The notes under the pieces are model-generated. The model was not told the origin of the DNA. It saw only the letters and a list, made by a program, of their open reading frames with translations, and ran no database searches. 64,000 nt of DNA from Micromonospora sp. NBC_01699. GTDB taxonomy: Bacteria > Actinomycetota > Actinomycetes > Mycobacteriales > Micromonosporaceae. The first letter of the stretch is position 1, and the number at the start of each line of letters is the position of its first letter. Shown here piece by piece: positions 27,781 through 36,985 of this stretch. Position numbers and translations under genes: made by a program. The DNA lies in the NCBI RefSeq assembly GCF_036250065.1, contig NZ_CP109199.1:7686001-7750000 (forward strand). Reading direction: 5' to 3'.

Positions 27781-28818
27781 CTAGGGCGCGGTCAGGGTCA
27801 GCGGACCGGAGGCGGGCGACCGGTTGCCAGCGGCGTCCACGGCGTGCACCACGAGGACGTACGTCCGGCCCGACACCAGGCCGACCGTGACCTGGTTGAG
27901 GAGGGTCCGGGCGACCTCGACGGGACCGCTCGGGTCGGCCCGGTCGACCAGTTCGTAGCGTGGCGGACCACTGTCGTCGGTGGCCGGAATCCAGGTCAGG
28001 GTCACGCCGTGCGGGCCGAGGTTGGACGCTACCGGCGTACCGGGAATGTTCGGCGGGCTGACGTCCGGCCCGGCCGGCCGGGCGGTGACCGTGACCGGCG
28101 CGGACAGCGCGGAGTAGTTGCCGGCGTCGTCTGCGGCCCGCATGGCGAAGGTGTACGTCGTGCCCGGCGTGAGCCGGGTGACATCCAGTACGTTGTTCGG
28201 CCAGGGCGGGTGCTGCGAGCGGCTCGCGACCACCGTGTCACCGCTCGGCGTGATCGACAGCACCTCGTACAGCGCCACCCCGATGTTGTCGCTGGAGCCG
28301 CCCCAGGAGACGGTGACCGAGGTGTCGGTGATCCGGGTCGCGGTCAGCGCGGACGGCGCGGTGGGCGGCTGGTTGTCGCCCGGCGGCATGGTCAGCTTGA
28401 ACAGCGGGGGCGAGCTGGACGAGTTGCCCGCCCCGTCGACGGCGCGGACGCTGAACCGGTAGGTGCGCGACGGCAGCGTCCCGGTGATGGTGATGCTGTT
28501 CGTCCGCGTACGCCACAGCACGGCGATGTCGGTGTAGAACTGGCTCACCTCGTACCGCACCACGCCGACGTTGTCGGTGGACGCCGCCCAGGTCAGCTGG
28601 ACCGAGCCGGTGCCGTAACCGACGACCTCGATCGGTCCGGGTGTGGTCGGCCGCTCGGTGTCGCCGACCGCGGCCGCCGCCGGGGTGACCGGGCCGACCG
28701 CCGGCAGCGCCGCCGCGAGCAGGATCGCCGCCAGCAGGCCCGTCAGTAGCCGGGGCCCGACGTTCCCACGGACGCCGCCGCCCCGTCCGGCCCGGGTGAT
28801 CGGCCGAGAACTGTCCAT
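27781..28818 (-). CDS. Secreted protein with three fibronectin type III domains
   Basis: 345-residue protein. A signal peptide (LLTGLLAAILLAAALPAVGPVTPAAA) is followed by three fibronectin-III repeats of about 90-95 residues, recognisable by VQLTWAASTDNVGVVRYEV, VTVSWGGSSDNIGVALYEV and VTLTWIPATDDSGPPRYEL and by closing motifs like YRFSVRAVDGAGNSS. No catalytic domain is attached. It lies downstream of the prepilin peptidase on the same strand, so it could be a surface or pilus-associated protein. The first of two tandem ATGs is at 28821. Confidence 0.88.
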   Translation of the reverse strand: MDSSRPITRAGRGGGVRGNVGPRLLTGLLAAILLAAALPAVGPVTPAAAAVGDTERPTTPGPIEVVGYGTGSVQLTWAASTDNVGVVRYEVSQFYTDIAVLWRTRTNSITITGTLPSRTYRFSVRAVDGAGNSSSSPPLFKLTMPPGDNQPPTAPSALTATRITDTSVTVSWGGSSDNIGVALYEVLSITPSGDTVVASRSQHPPWPNNVLDVTRLTPGTTYTFAMRAADDAGNYSALSAPVTVTARPAGPDVSPPNIPGTPVASNLGPHGVTLTWIPATDDSGPPRYELVDRADPSGPVEVARTLLNQVTVGLVSGRTYVLVVHAVDAAGNRSPASGPLTLTAP

Positions 28819-28913
28819 CATGGTCGTCTCTCACTTCTGGCAGGCGGGCGGCACTGGACGAATCGAGACCATTGTATTCACGAACATCAATTAATGGGGA
28901 CCGTTCCGGCCGA

Positions 28914-29708
28914 TCAGGCCAGGGCGAGCGCAACCATGCTGCCCAGGATGAGGAACGGACCGAACGGCAGGTGGCCGGACCAGCGGACCCGCCCGGCGAC
29001 CAGCAGGACGACGCTGGTCAGCGCGGCGGCGACGAAGGCCACCATCAGGCCGAGGAACACCGGCCCCCAGCCGAACCAGCCGAGCACGGCGGCACTGCTC
29101 AACACCAACTTGGCGTCGCCCAGACCGAACCCACGCCGACCGAGCAGCACCGTCGAGGCGGCGAAGACGAAGGCGACCGCGCCCCCGGCCAGCAGCGCCC
29201 GCAGCCAGTCCGCACCGCCGCCGGCCGCCGTCCCCGAATCACCGGCCAGGGCCGCGAGGCCGAGCAGGCCCCAGGTGCCGAACGCGGCGGCGGAGGTGAG
29301 CCGGTCCGGCAACCGGTGTACGGCCAGGTCGACGAAGAACAGCGGCAGCGCGCAGAGCAGCCACCAGGCGAAGGCGACCGTCTCCACGGCCGGTCGGGCG
29401 GCCAGCACCAGCACCCCGATCGAGACGAGCAGGGCCAGTTCCACGGTGGCCGGTGGAGCGCCGATCCGCTGACGGCAGGCGCCGCAACGGGCGAGCGGGG
29501 AGAGGGCCAGCGGCGGCCCGGCGCTCCCGAACGGCGTACCGCAGTTGTCGCACCCGGTCCGCCGGGCCGTTCCGCCCGGCACCGAGTCGGCCGCCACGAT
29601 CCAGCGGATCAGCGGGGCGACGGTGGCGGCGGCGAGCAGCCGCAGCGGCCAGCCGGCACCGGACCGCAGGGGCCCGGCCGGTGTCGGCCGGTGCTCGGTC
29701 AACGACAT
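28914..29708 (-). CDS. Prepilin peptidase (A24 family) of the Tad pilus
   Basis: 264-residue polytopic aspartic protease that cleaves prepilin leaders. The two catalytic Asp motifs are FFVDLAVHRLPD and GFGLGDAK. The N-terminal cytoplasmic region has two CxxC pairs (CDNCGTPF and CGACRQ), the zinc-binding type found in bifunctional prepilin peptidases. ATG at 29708 has GGAGG 5 nt upstream. It is divergent from the main Tad operon across a 668-bp gap and probably processes the pilin at 36769. Confidence 0.93.
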   Translation of the reverse strand: MSLTEHRPTPAGPLRSGAGWPLRLLAAATVAPLIRWIVAADSVPGGTARRTGCDNCGTPFGSAGPPLALSPLARCGACRQRIGAPPATVELALLVSIGVLVLAARPAVETVAFAWWLLCALPLFFVDLAVHRLPDRLTSAAAFGTWGLLGLAALAGDSGTAAGGGADWLRALLAGGAVAFVFAASTVLLGRRGFGLGDAKLVLSSAAVLGWFGWGPVFLGLMVAFVAAALTSVVLLVAGRVRWSGHLPFGPFLILGSMVALALA

Positions 29709-30376
29709 GACAACCTCCGCGCGGGGACGGGGAGAGCCGGCCGGGCCGGATCTTCGACAACACGTTGCGTGACTTCATGATCAGCCAAGAGCGATCTTCG
29801 ATCGACGTCGGCGACCGGCTCCGGGCCGACCCGGCGGCGGTCCGAACGATCACGCGGGGCAGTCGCGGATCCGCCGGTACCGCTCCCGGACCGGGGTACG
29901 GAAACGGCCAGAACACCGCCATCCCCTGTATTTCGCAGCGCATCCGAACGTGCATCAGCACGCGCACAGTGATCTACCACCCCGGCCCGAGGACCGCCAA
30001 GGAGTCGATACCTATCGACCATCATCAAATGACCCCAATGGATATCCGGACGACGGATGGTAACCGTACGTGTTCTCCGCAATTGCCTCTGTTGCATCGT
30101 CGGCGGTCAGCCTATGCTCGCCCCTTGGGTGGAGCACAACCGTCGGGTAAAACAGATCAACCCACCGATCCGGCAAAGAATTGGCACATCTGTAAGATCC
30201 CGTTCAGATCGAAACAAGTAAATGTCCGTACGGCGGCACCGGGCTCGACACGAGCCGTCAGGGCCCGCTGTGCCGTGCCCGTACTCCACCCGGCACGGGC
30301 ACCTCACCAGGACAGATCGGTGAGGTAAGCAATCCGGTGTTTTGCACGGCGAGCGGCGGAAAGGAAGGAAACACCG
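29709..30376. other. 668-bp intergenic region between the divergent Tad transcription units
   Basis: No convincing gene: the open frames on both strands are Arg/Pro/Ser-rich and lack family features. GC content falls around 29970-30230. TTGCAT with TATGCT downstream near 30090-30120 resembles a promoter for the rightward Tad genes and would leave a leader of about 250 nt. No known riboswitch was recognised. Confidence 0.5.
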
Positions 30377-30943
30377 TTGCGCGCACAGCGATTGGGCAGG
30401 TACTCCACCGTCCTCGTCGCGATCGTGTCGGTCGCCCTCGGCGCCGGCTGCGCGAAGGACCAGGCGCCCGGCGTACCGGCGCCTCTCGACGGCGTTCCCG
30501 CCGCCACACCCGATGCCGCGCCGGAGACCGAAGCCGCCTCGAAAGCCGCACTTGCCGCCTATGCCGGCTATCTGGACGCCTCGCGGGAAGCGGAAAAATC
30601 GGCGAACCATCTCCATCCGGCGCTCAAGAAGTATCTGGCCGACCCCCTGCTGACCCAGGTCCGGCTTGCCATTCGTGACGCGAAGGAGCACGGCGCGATG
30701 CGTACCGGCACGCTCATCTCCGACCCGCAGGTGACCGACGTACGGCTGGACACCGTCCCGGCCACGGTCTCGATCCAGGACTGCCTGGACGGCACCGGAT
30801 ACCGACTGGTCTACACCAAGGACAAGTCAGTCGTACCCGGCTCCACCAGCGGCCGGTACCTGGCCACCGCGACCGCGGCCCGCTACCCCGACGGCCGCTG
30901 GCTGATCAGCACCGGCACCGCCCACCGGGACCAGCCGTGCTGA
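30377..30943 (+). CDS. Tad-locus lipoprotein
   Basis: 188-residue lipoprotein with a signal peptide ending at LGAGC (Cys near residue 25), a linker and a single domain with LAAYAGYLDASREAEK and QDCLDGTGYRLVYTKD, reminiscent of small extracytoplasmic NTF2-like folds. TTG at 30377 is supported by GGAAGGAA 6 nt upstream. It overlaps the next gene by seven bases. First gene of the rightward pilus unit; role unknown. Confidence 0.82.
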   Translation: MRAQRLGRYSTVLVAIVSVALGAGCAKDQAPGVPAPLDGVPAATPDAAPETEAASKAALAAYAGYLDASREAEKSANHLHPALKKYLADPLLTQVRLAIRDAKEHGAMRTGTLISDPQVTDVRLDTVPATVSIQDCLDGTGYRLVYTKDKSVVPGSTSGRYLATATAARYPDGRWLISTGTAHRDQPC

Positions 30944-31866
30944 GCCGGCGCTCCCGCCTGACCCGGCGGCTGCTCGCCGTCGGCGCTGCGGCCACGCTGA
31001 CCCTGGCCATCGGCCTGACCGGCTCCGCGCCGGCCACCGCCCGTGGCCCCGGTGCCGATTGCCCACCCACCCAGACCGACTGCCACGTCTGGGACGACAT
31101 CCCCGGCAACCCCGGTGGCCCCGGCGGCCCCGGCAACCCGGGCGGTGGCGGCGGCAACGACGGCCCGGCCCGCAAGTGCACCCGCGACGGCCGCCCGATC
31201 CCCTGCTACGACAACGTCCTCGGCTGGTACAACCCGGAGGACAGCTGCTACTACAAGCTCGCCGAACCGCAGCCCGACGGCGTGCCCGAGGGCCAGGACC
31301 AGTACTGGGTGAGCTGCGCCGGCAACGGCCAGGTCTCGGTCACGCTGGACGCCCCACCACCCGGCTTCGGCGCTCCCCCGGACCCGGCCGAACTGGCCGC
31401 CGAGGCGCTCGCCAGCCTCACCCTCAACCGCCCGCGGGTCGGGGTCGCCCCCCACCCGAGCAAGGGACCCGGCCTGGTCGGGCTCCCGGTGTGGCTCTGG
31501 ACCGACCCCAGCGCCCAAACCTGGGGGCCGCAGGAGGCCAGGGCGTCGGACCGCGGCGTCACCGTCGAGATCGAGGCCAGCGTCGAGAAGATGGTCTGGG
31601 ACCTCGGCGACGGCAGGACGTTGACCTGCACCACCGCCGGCCGGGCGTACAACCCGAACAGCGACAAGAACGCCACACCGCCGTGCGGGTTGCCCGACGG
31701 CTACAGCAAGCCCAGCGGCAACGGCAAGTACAGGGTCAGCGGCGTCACCCACTGGGTGGTGCCGTGGCGCGTCCTCGGCGGCGGCGCGAGCGGCACCATG
31801 CGCACCACCCGGCAGAGCGCCGAGGTGGCGATCGAGATCGACGAGCTTCAGGTGGTGACGAGGTGA
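30937..31866 (+). CDS. Secreted Tad-locus protein with Gly/Pro-rich segment
   Basis: 309-residue exported protein. The signal peptide (LLAVGAAATLTLAIGLTGSAPATA) is followed by a GNPGGPGGPGNPGGGGG segment and a Cys-rich domain (KCTRDGRPIPCYDN, DSCYYKLAEPQ, YWVSCAGNG), then a beta-rich C-terminal half. Such proteins are regular members of actinomycete Tad loci, where a surface-anchoring or assembly role is suspected. Starts GTG inside the previous gene and ends overlapping the SAF gene, so it is translationally coupled on both sides. Confidence 0.83.
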   Translation: MLSRRSRLTRRLLAVGAAATLTLAIGLTGSAPATARGPGADCPPTQTDCHVWDDIPGNPGGPGGPGNPGGGGGNDGPARKCTRDGRPIPCYDNVLGWYNPEDSCYYKLAEPQPDGVPEGQDQYWVSCAGNGQVSVTLDAPPPGFGAPPDPAELAAEALASLTLNRPRVGVAPHPSKGPGLVGLPVWLWTDPSAQTWGPQEARASDRGVTVEIEASVEKMVWDLGDGRTLTCTTAGRAYNPNSDKNATPPCGLPDGYSKPSGNGKYRVSGVTHWVVPWRVLGGGASGTMRTTRQSAEVAIEIDELQVVTR

Positions 31867-32525
31867 CCGTGGCACCCACTCGCGCCCAGTCGGGACCGGT
31901 CGACGCACCGGTGGCCCCGCCCAGGGTGGTCCGCCAGCGACGGGTCCGACCGGGTCTGCTCGGCCTGGCCGTCCTGCTGGTCGCCCTCGGCGGACTGGGG
32001 TCGGCGTTCGCGGTCACCTCGGTCCGGGCCACCGGCAGCTACCTCGCGGTGGCCCGGCCGGTCCAGGTCGGCGCCATCCTGACCGCCGACGACGTCACCC
32101 GGGTCGAGGTGGCCGGCGGCCAGGGCCTCGCCCCGGTGGCCGCCAGCCGGCTCGGCGAGGTGATCGGGAAGCGGGCCGCGGTGACGCTGACACCCGGCAC
32201 CCTGCTCACCGCCGGGCAGTTCACCGACAAGCCGCTGCTCGGCCCCGGCCAGCAACAGGTCGCGATCAGCCTCCGGGTCGGCGCGGTACCGGCGAAGCGG
32301 CTCCGCCCGGGTGACAAGTTGCTCCTGATCGGGCTGCCGGACCAGAGCAGGACCGGCGGCACCGATCCGGCGGGCACCCGGTTCGAGAGCACCGTGATCG
32401 ACACGGCCTACCCGGACAACAGCAGCGTCGTCATCTACGTGGCACTCGCCGTCCGCGACGTGCCGGCGGTCGTCGCGCTCAACGCCGGCAACCGGGTCGC
32501 CGTCGTGCTGACCTCGGCGGCCTGA
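31863..32525 (+). CDS. SAF-domain protein (CpaB/RcpC-like)
   Basis: 220-residue membrane-anchored protein: an N-terminal transmembrane helix (LLGLAVLLVALGGLGSAFAV), then a SAF domain (YLAVARPVQVGAILTADDVTRVEV, GKRAAVTLTPGTLLTAGQF), then a C-terminal beta domain. CpaB/RcpC proteins help assemble Flp pili at the cell envelope. GTG at 31863 overlaps the upstream stop as GTGA. No outer-membrane secretin is present, as expected for a monoderm. Confidence 0.88.
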   Translation: MTVAPTRAQSGPVDAPVAPPRVVRQRRVRPGLLGLAVLLVALGGLGSAFAVTSVRATGSYLAVARPVQVGAILTADDVTRVEVAGGQGLAPVAASRLGEVIGKRAAVTLTPGTLLTAGQFTDKPLLGPGQQQVAISLRVGAVPAKRLRPGDKLLLIGLPDQSRTGGTDPAGTRFESTVIDTAYPDNSSVVIYVALAVRDVPAVVALNAGNRVAVVLTSAA

Positions 32526-32527
32526 GC

Positions 32528-33331
32528 ATGGCCGTCGTCGCCTTCGTCGCCGCCAAGGGCTCACCCGGGGTCACCACCGCCGCGCTCGCCTGCACGCTGT
32601 CCTGGCACCACCGGGTGATCCTCGCCGAATGCGACCCCTCCGGCGGCTCGGTGCTCGCCGGCTACCTCGGTGGGGCGCTCGACGGCCCGCGCGGCATCGG
32701 CGAGCTGGCCGTGGGCGAACTGCGCGACGGCAACCTCGACACGGCCTTCTGGTCCCAGCTGGTCGACCTCGACGCGCCGAAACGGGAACGACTGCTGCTG
32801 CCCGGCGTGGTCGACCCGGCCCAGGCCGGCAGCGTCACCCCGCTCTGGCAACGGTTCGCCGACTTCTTCACCGAACTCGACCGGGGCCAACCCGCGTACG
32901 ACGTGCTGGTCGACTGTGGCCGGTTGCAGGTGGTCGCGCCACCGTGGCCACTGCTGCGGGCGGCCGCCATCGTGCTGGTCGTCACCGGCGCCGGCCTCGC
33001 CGACATCTCCAGCACCCGCTCCACGGTCAAGGCGATCGAGCGGGACTTCGCCGAGCACCGGGTGCCGCCCGGCTCGCTGCGGCTGCTGCTGGTCGGCAAC
33101 GGCCACAGCCGGAGCGAGGTGAGCAAGGCACTCGGCCTGCCCGTGATCGCCCACCTGCCGCACGACCCGCGTACCGCCGACGTGCTCAGCCACGGCGGCA
33201 CCGTACGGGCGAGACGGCCGCTGATGCGGGCCGCCGGCGCCCTGGAGGTGCCGATCCGTACGTTGCTGGACCGCCGCCGTGCCCGACTCTCCTGGCCGGC
33301 CACCGTCCAGGAGGTGCCGCATGCGGTTTGA
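32528..33331 (+). CDS. TadZ/CpaE-like MinD-family ATPase with degenerate P-loop
   Basis: 267-residue protein of the ParA/MinD superfamily, expected to localise the pilus machine. The N-terminal P-loop reads FVAAKGSPGVTTAAL: the deviant first Lys is present, but the Lys before Thr in the usual GKT is replaced by Val, so ATP binding or hydrolysis may be weak or lost. The ECDPSGGS segment replaces the Walker A' motif. Later DVLVDCGR and IVLVVTGAGLAD match the fold. It overlaps tadA by 11 bases. Confidence 0.87.
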   Translation: MAVVAFVAAKGSPGVTTAALACTLSWHHRVILAECDPSGGSVLAGYLGGALDGPRGIGELAVGELRDGNLDTAFWSQLVDLDAPKRERLLLPGVVDPAQAGSVTPLWQRFADFFTELDRGQPAYDVLVDCGRLQVVAPPWPLLRAAAIVLVVTGAGLADISSTRSTVKAIERDFAEHRVPPGSLRLLLVGNGHSRSEVSKALGLPVIAHLPHDPRTADVLSHGGTVRARRPLMRAAGALEVPIRTLLDRRRARLSWPATVQEVPHAV

Positions 33332-34949
33332 GCCGGTCTCGCACGACCCGCGCGGCCGGGAGAACAGTGCCACCTCGACGGTGCCGCCGATCCCGGCGAA
33401 CGGCCGGCACCAACGCACCGCCGCTCCCCCGGCGAACGGCACTGCCACACCCCCCGGCCACACCGCACCGGCGGCCGCCATTGCCCCGTACCCGATCCAG
33501 GGCGTCGGCGGACCGGCTCCGGCCGGCGGCGCGGTGGTGGCGGCCGGGCCGCCGCCCCAACGAACACGGATCGACTTCGCGGTGGTCCGCGAACTCCGGC
33601 GCGAACTCAGCGAACGCCTGACCCTCTGGCAACGCGGCCGGGAGTTCAGCGTCGATGAGGAGGACACCGAGCGGGCCCGGCTCGCGGTCGCGGTGGTCGG
33701 CGAGTACGCCGACGCGGCCCGCCGGGCGGGCACACCTATGCACGCCATCGAGGAACGGAGCCTGCTCGACCAGGTCACCGCCGAACTGGTCGGGCTGGGC
33801 CGGCTGCAAACCCTGCTGGTCGACAGCACCATCGAGGAGGTGCACATCCTCGGCTGTGACCTGGTGCGGATCACCCGGCACGGCGGGGGCGTCGACTGGG
33901 CCGACCCGATCGCCGACAGCGACGAGGAACTGGTCGAGATTTTGCAGGCCGCCGCCCGCCGGGCCGGTTCCACCGAACGGTCGCTGTCCACCTCGAAGCC
34001 GACCCTGGACCTACAACTGCCCGACGGCAGCCGGCTGGCCGCGGTCTACCTGGTCAGCCACCGCCCGTACGCGGTGATCCGGAAGCACAACACGCTCGAC
34101 GTGAGCCTGGACGAGATCGCCGGCGGCCGGGGCGACCTGGACGAGATGATCGACCTGCTGATCCGGGACTTCCTGCGCGCGGCGATGGCGGCCGGCCTGA
34201 ACATCATGGTCGCCGGCCTGGCCGGGGCCGGGAAGACCACCGTGATCCGGGCGCTGATGGACGAGATCCCGGCCGACGAGCCGTACGTGGTGCTGGAGGA
34301 GAGCCGGGAACTGCTCCCGACCAAGCGGGGGATCAAGCACCGGGCGGTGATGAGCTTCGAGTCCCGCGAGGGACACGGCGAGCGCGGAGCCGACGGGCGT
34401 CCGGCCGGCGAGGTGACGATCGCCGACCTGATCCCGCTGTCGCTGCGGATGGGCGTACTGCGGATCATCGTCGGCGAGGTCCGCTCCCGGGAGATCGTCC
34501 CGATGCTCCAGGCGATGACCACCAGCCGTGGCTCGATGTGCACCATCCACGCCCGTACGCCCGCCGGGGTGGGCGAGCGGATCATCGAGCTGGCGCTGGC
34601 GCACGGCCGGGAGATGACCGTCGACCAGGCCCGCCGGATGGCCGGCAACGCACTCGACCTGATCGTCTACGTCACCGTCGAGGACGAGACCGCCATCGGC
34701 GGCCGCAAGCACCGGTTCGTCTCCCACATCGAGGAGGTGATCGGCGCCGGGGAAACCGGCCGGATCACCACCACCACGGTGTTCGGCCCCGGGCCGGACG
34801 GTCGCGCGGTCCCGAGGCACCTGCCCGAACGGATCCGCGACCAGCTCCTCCGGATCGGGTACGACGCCCGACTGCTGAGCCGCTACATCGAGGCCGGTAC
34901 GGGTGCCTGGCGGCGCCCCCGCCGGACCCAACTCGGGCGGCGCGGATGA
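33321..34949 (+). CDS. tadA: Tad pilus assembly ATPase (CpaF/TadA)
   Basis: 542-residue secretion ATPase powering Flp pilus assembly. After a low-complexity N-terminal ~75 residues, it has the N-domain and a RecA-like core with Walker A GLAGAGKTT (near residue 303), an Asp-box ADEPYVVLEESREL, Walker B LRIIVGEVRSREI and the His box CTIHARTPAG. ATG at 33321 is supported by AGGAGG 6 nt upstream, inside the preceding gene. It is followed by the tadB and tadC membrane partners. Confidence 0.95.
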   Translation: MRFEPVSHDPRGRENSATSTVPPIPANGRHQRTAAPPANGTATPPGHTAPAAAIAPYPIQGVGGPAPAGGAVVAAGPPPQRTRIDFAVVRELRRELSERLTLWQRGREFSVDEEDTERARLAVAVVGEYADAARRAGTPMHAIEERSLLDQVTAELVGLGRLQTLLVDSTIEEVHILGCDLVRITRHGGGVDWADPIADSDEELVEILQAAARRAGSTERSLSTSKPTLDLQLPDGSRLAAVYLVSHRPYAVIRKHNTLDVSLDEIAGGRGDLDEMIDLLIRDFLRAAMAAGLNIMVAGLAGAGKTTVIRALMDEIPADEPYVVLEESRELLPTKRGIKHRAVMSFESREGHGERGADGRPAGEVTIADLIPLSLRMGVLRIIVGEVRSREIVPMLQAMTTSRGSMCTIHARTPAGVGERIIELALAHGREMTVDQARRMAGNALDLIVYVTVEDETAIGGRKHRFVSHIEEVIGAGETGRITTTTVFGPGPDGRAVPRHLPERIRDQLLRIGYDARLLSRYIEAGTGAWRRPRRTQLGRRG

Positions 34950-34962
34950 ACGGGGCAGTGCG

Positions 34963-35871
34963 GTGATCCCCCTCGGCAACGTCGAACTGATCGCGGTGCT
35001 CGGCGGGGCGGCCTGCCTGGGCGGGCTGGTCCTGCTGGTGGTCGCGCTGGTCGGGACCACCAAGCCGGTCCCGCCGCCGGGCGGTTCCGACCAGTGGCTG
35101 CGTCGCCTCTGGCAGGGTTCCGGCACCAGCCGTTCCGACCACCTGCGACACCAAGCGCTGCTCGGCGTCGCCGCGCTGGTCGGCGCGCTGGCCTTCCTGC
35201 TCACCGGGCTGCCGGTGATCGGTCTGCTGTTCACGATCGCGGTGCTGGGCGTCCCGTGGCTGTTCACCGCCGGCAAGGCCGAGCAACGGGTGATCGGCCG
35301 GATCGAGGCGGTCGGCGAGTGGACCCGCCGGCTCAAGGACATGTCCAGCACCGGGCAGGGACTGCAACAGGCCATCACCAACACCGTCGCCACCGCGCCG
35401 CCGGAGATCGAGGAGGAGGTGCGCCTGCTCGCCGCCCGGCTCCAGGCCGGCTGGCTGGGCCGCGCCGCACTGCTCGCGTTCGCCGACGAGATCGGCGACC
35501 CGGTCGGCGACCAGGTGGTGGCCGCGCTGATCCTGCACCTCTCCGATCGCGGCGAGCGGCTGGGCGACGTACTCGGCTCGATCGCCTCGGCGGCGGCGGC
35601 CGAGGTCGCCACCCGGCGGGAGGTGGAGGCGAAACGCTCCCAGCCCCGGTTCGCGGTCCGGTTCCTGAGCGGGATGACACTCGCGGTCCTGGTGTACGGG
35701 CTGATCAACCCGGCCTACATGCGCCCGTACGGCACTCCGACCGGACAGCTCGTGATGATCGTCCTCAGTGCCGCGTTCATCGGGCTGCTGGCCTGGGTCC
35801 GGTCGATGAGTCAGCCGCCCCGCCCGGCCCGCTTCCTCGCCACGCCGCAGCAGGGCGAGGTGCTCGCATGA
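34963..35871 (+). CDS. tadB: Tad pilus inner-membrane protein TadB
   Basis: 302-residue type II/IV secretion F-domain protein. Two N-terminal helices (LIAVLGGAACLGGLVLLVVALV; ALLGVAALVGALAFLLTG) precede the cytoplasmic F domain (VGEWTRRLKDMSSTGQGLQQAI, DEIGDPVGDQVVAALIL), and two C-terminal helices follow. GTG at 34963 begins just after the tadA stop. The next gene starts in its stop codon (ATGA). Confidence 0.9.
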   Translation: MIPLGNVELIAVLGGAACLGGLVLLVVALVGTTKPVPPPGGSDQWLRRLWQGSGTSRSDHLRHQALLGVAALVGALAFLLTGLPVIGLLFTIAVLGVPWLFTAGKAEQRVIGRIEAVGEWTRRLKDMSSTGQGLQQAITNTVATAPPEIEEEVRLLAARLQAGWLGRAALLAFADEIGDPVGDQVVAALILHLSDRGERLGDVLGSIASAAAAEVATRREVEAKRSQPRFAVRFLSGMTLAVLVYGLINPAYMRPYGTPTGQLVMIVLSAAFIGLLAWVRSMSQPPRPARFLATPQQGEVLA

Positions 35872-36737
35872 TCCTCAACTGGCAGCTCACCCTCGCCGTG
35901 AGCGGCGGCGCCGCCGTCGGCCTGGGACTCTTCCTGCTGGTCCGGGAGGCGCTGCCGGCCACCCCGGCGCTCGGACCCGCGCTACGCCGGCTGCACCAAC
36001 CGGCCACACCGGTCGCGGGGCCGTCCAGCCGGAGCGATTCGGAGTGGCTCGGTGGCGTAGCCCGATGGCTGAAACCACCGACCCGCGACCTGGCCCTGCT
36101 GGACCGCACTCCCGAGCAGTACGCCCTGTCGATCGTGCTCTCCGTACTGATCGGACTGCTGGCGCCGGCAACGGGCGGGGTGCTGCTCGCGATGGCGGGC
36201 ATCACCCCACCGGTGGTGGTCCCCGTGGTTGCCGCCATCGGCCTGGCGGTGCTGGCGGCACTCATCGCGCACCGCGATGTGCTGGCAAAGGCGAATCGGG
36301 CCCGGCGCGAGTTCAGGCGGGCCGTCTGCACCTACCTGGATCTCGTCGCGCTGCAACTCTCTGCCGCGCACGGTCCGGTGCAGGCGCTGGAGCAGGCCGC
36401 CGCAATCTGCGACGGCTGGGTCTTCGACCGGGTCCGGGAAGCGCTGCGGTTGGCCCAGCTCCAGATGCACTCACCGTGGGACGAGATCCGGGACCTCGCC
36501 GACGAGATCGGGGTGCCGGAGCTCGGCGACGTCGGCGCCATCATGCAGTCCTCCGGCTCTGACGGGGCGCAGGTACACGAAACGCTCCGCCAGCGGGCCG
36601 ACTCGCTGCGGGATCAGATCCGCACGGACGAACTGGCCCAGGCCGAGATGGTGACGAGTCGTCTCGACGTACCCGGTGCACTGCTCGTCTTCGTCCTCAT
36701 CGGCTTCATTCTCTACCCCTTTGTCGCTCGACTCTGA
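35868..36737 (+). CDS. tadC: Tad pilus inner-membrane protein TadC
   Basis: 289-residue F-domain protein paralogous to TadB: an N-terminal helix, two central helices (LSIVLSVLIGLLAPATGGVLLAMAG; VVVPVVAAIGLAVLAAL), a cytoplasmic F domain (YLDLVALQLSAAHGPVQALEQAA, EIRDLADEIGVPELGDVGAIM) and a final helix (GALLVFVLIGFILYPFVA). Translationally coupled to tadB by the ATGA overlap. Followed after 31 bp by the pilin gene. Confidence 0.9.
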   Translation: MILNWQLTLAVSGGAAVGLGLFLLVREALPATPALGPALRRLHQPATPVAGPSSRSDSEWLGGVARWLKPPTRDLALLDRTPEQYALSIVLSVLIGLLAPATGGVLLAMAGITPPVVVPVVAAIGLAVLAALIAHRDVLAKANRARREFRRAVCTYLDLVALQLSAAHGPVQALEQAAAICDGWVFDRVREALRLAQLQMHSPWDEIRDLADEIGVPELGDVGAIMQSSGSDGAQVHETLRQRADSLRDQIRTDELAQAEMVTSRLDVPGALLVFVLIGFILYPFVARL

Positions 36738-36768
36738 ATCCAGGATTGCCAGAAAGGCAGGAAGAGCA

Positions 36769-36981
36769 ATGGTCAACTACGTCTACGCGTACGTCAGCAA
36801 CCGGCTGGCGGAGCTACGCGGCGAGGCCGACCGGGGTGACGGACCGGTGCCCACCGCCGTCATCATCGTCGGACTCGCCATCCTCGCGGCCGCCCTCATC
36901 GTCACGGCCACCGACTTCGTGACCAGCTGGACCGATGAGCTACCCGACGCCCCGGCCGGTGGCGGCGGCGCGGTCGACTGA
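36769..36981 (+). CDS. Flp-type pilin candidate
   Basis: 70-residue protein: an N-terminal charged segment, then GDGPVPTAVIIVGLAILAAALIVTA, a single hydrophobic helix of pilin type, and a short acidic/Gly C-terminus. Position directly after tadC and before the TadE genes, and size, make it the likely major pilin. ATG at 36769 has AGGAAG upstream. The exact peptidase site is uncertain, probably at the Gly before the hydrophobic stretch. A large hairpin starts 17 bp after its stop. Confidence 0.82.
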   Translation: MVNYVYAYVSNRLAELRGEADRGDGPVPTAVIIVGLAILAAALIVTATDFVTSWTDELPDAPAGGGGAVD

Positions 36982-36985
36982 CCCG

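Noticed and set aside
29765-30328. Rightward 187-codon frame in the Tad divergent gap
   Set aside because: Composition is not protein-like, no ribosome site, and it covers the likely promoters of both Tad units.
30290-30376. Cyclic-dinucleotide riboswitch before the first Tad gene
   Set aside because: Some short words recall the GEMM motif but the conserved core and pairing are absent.
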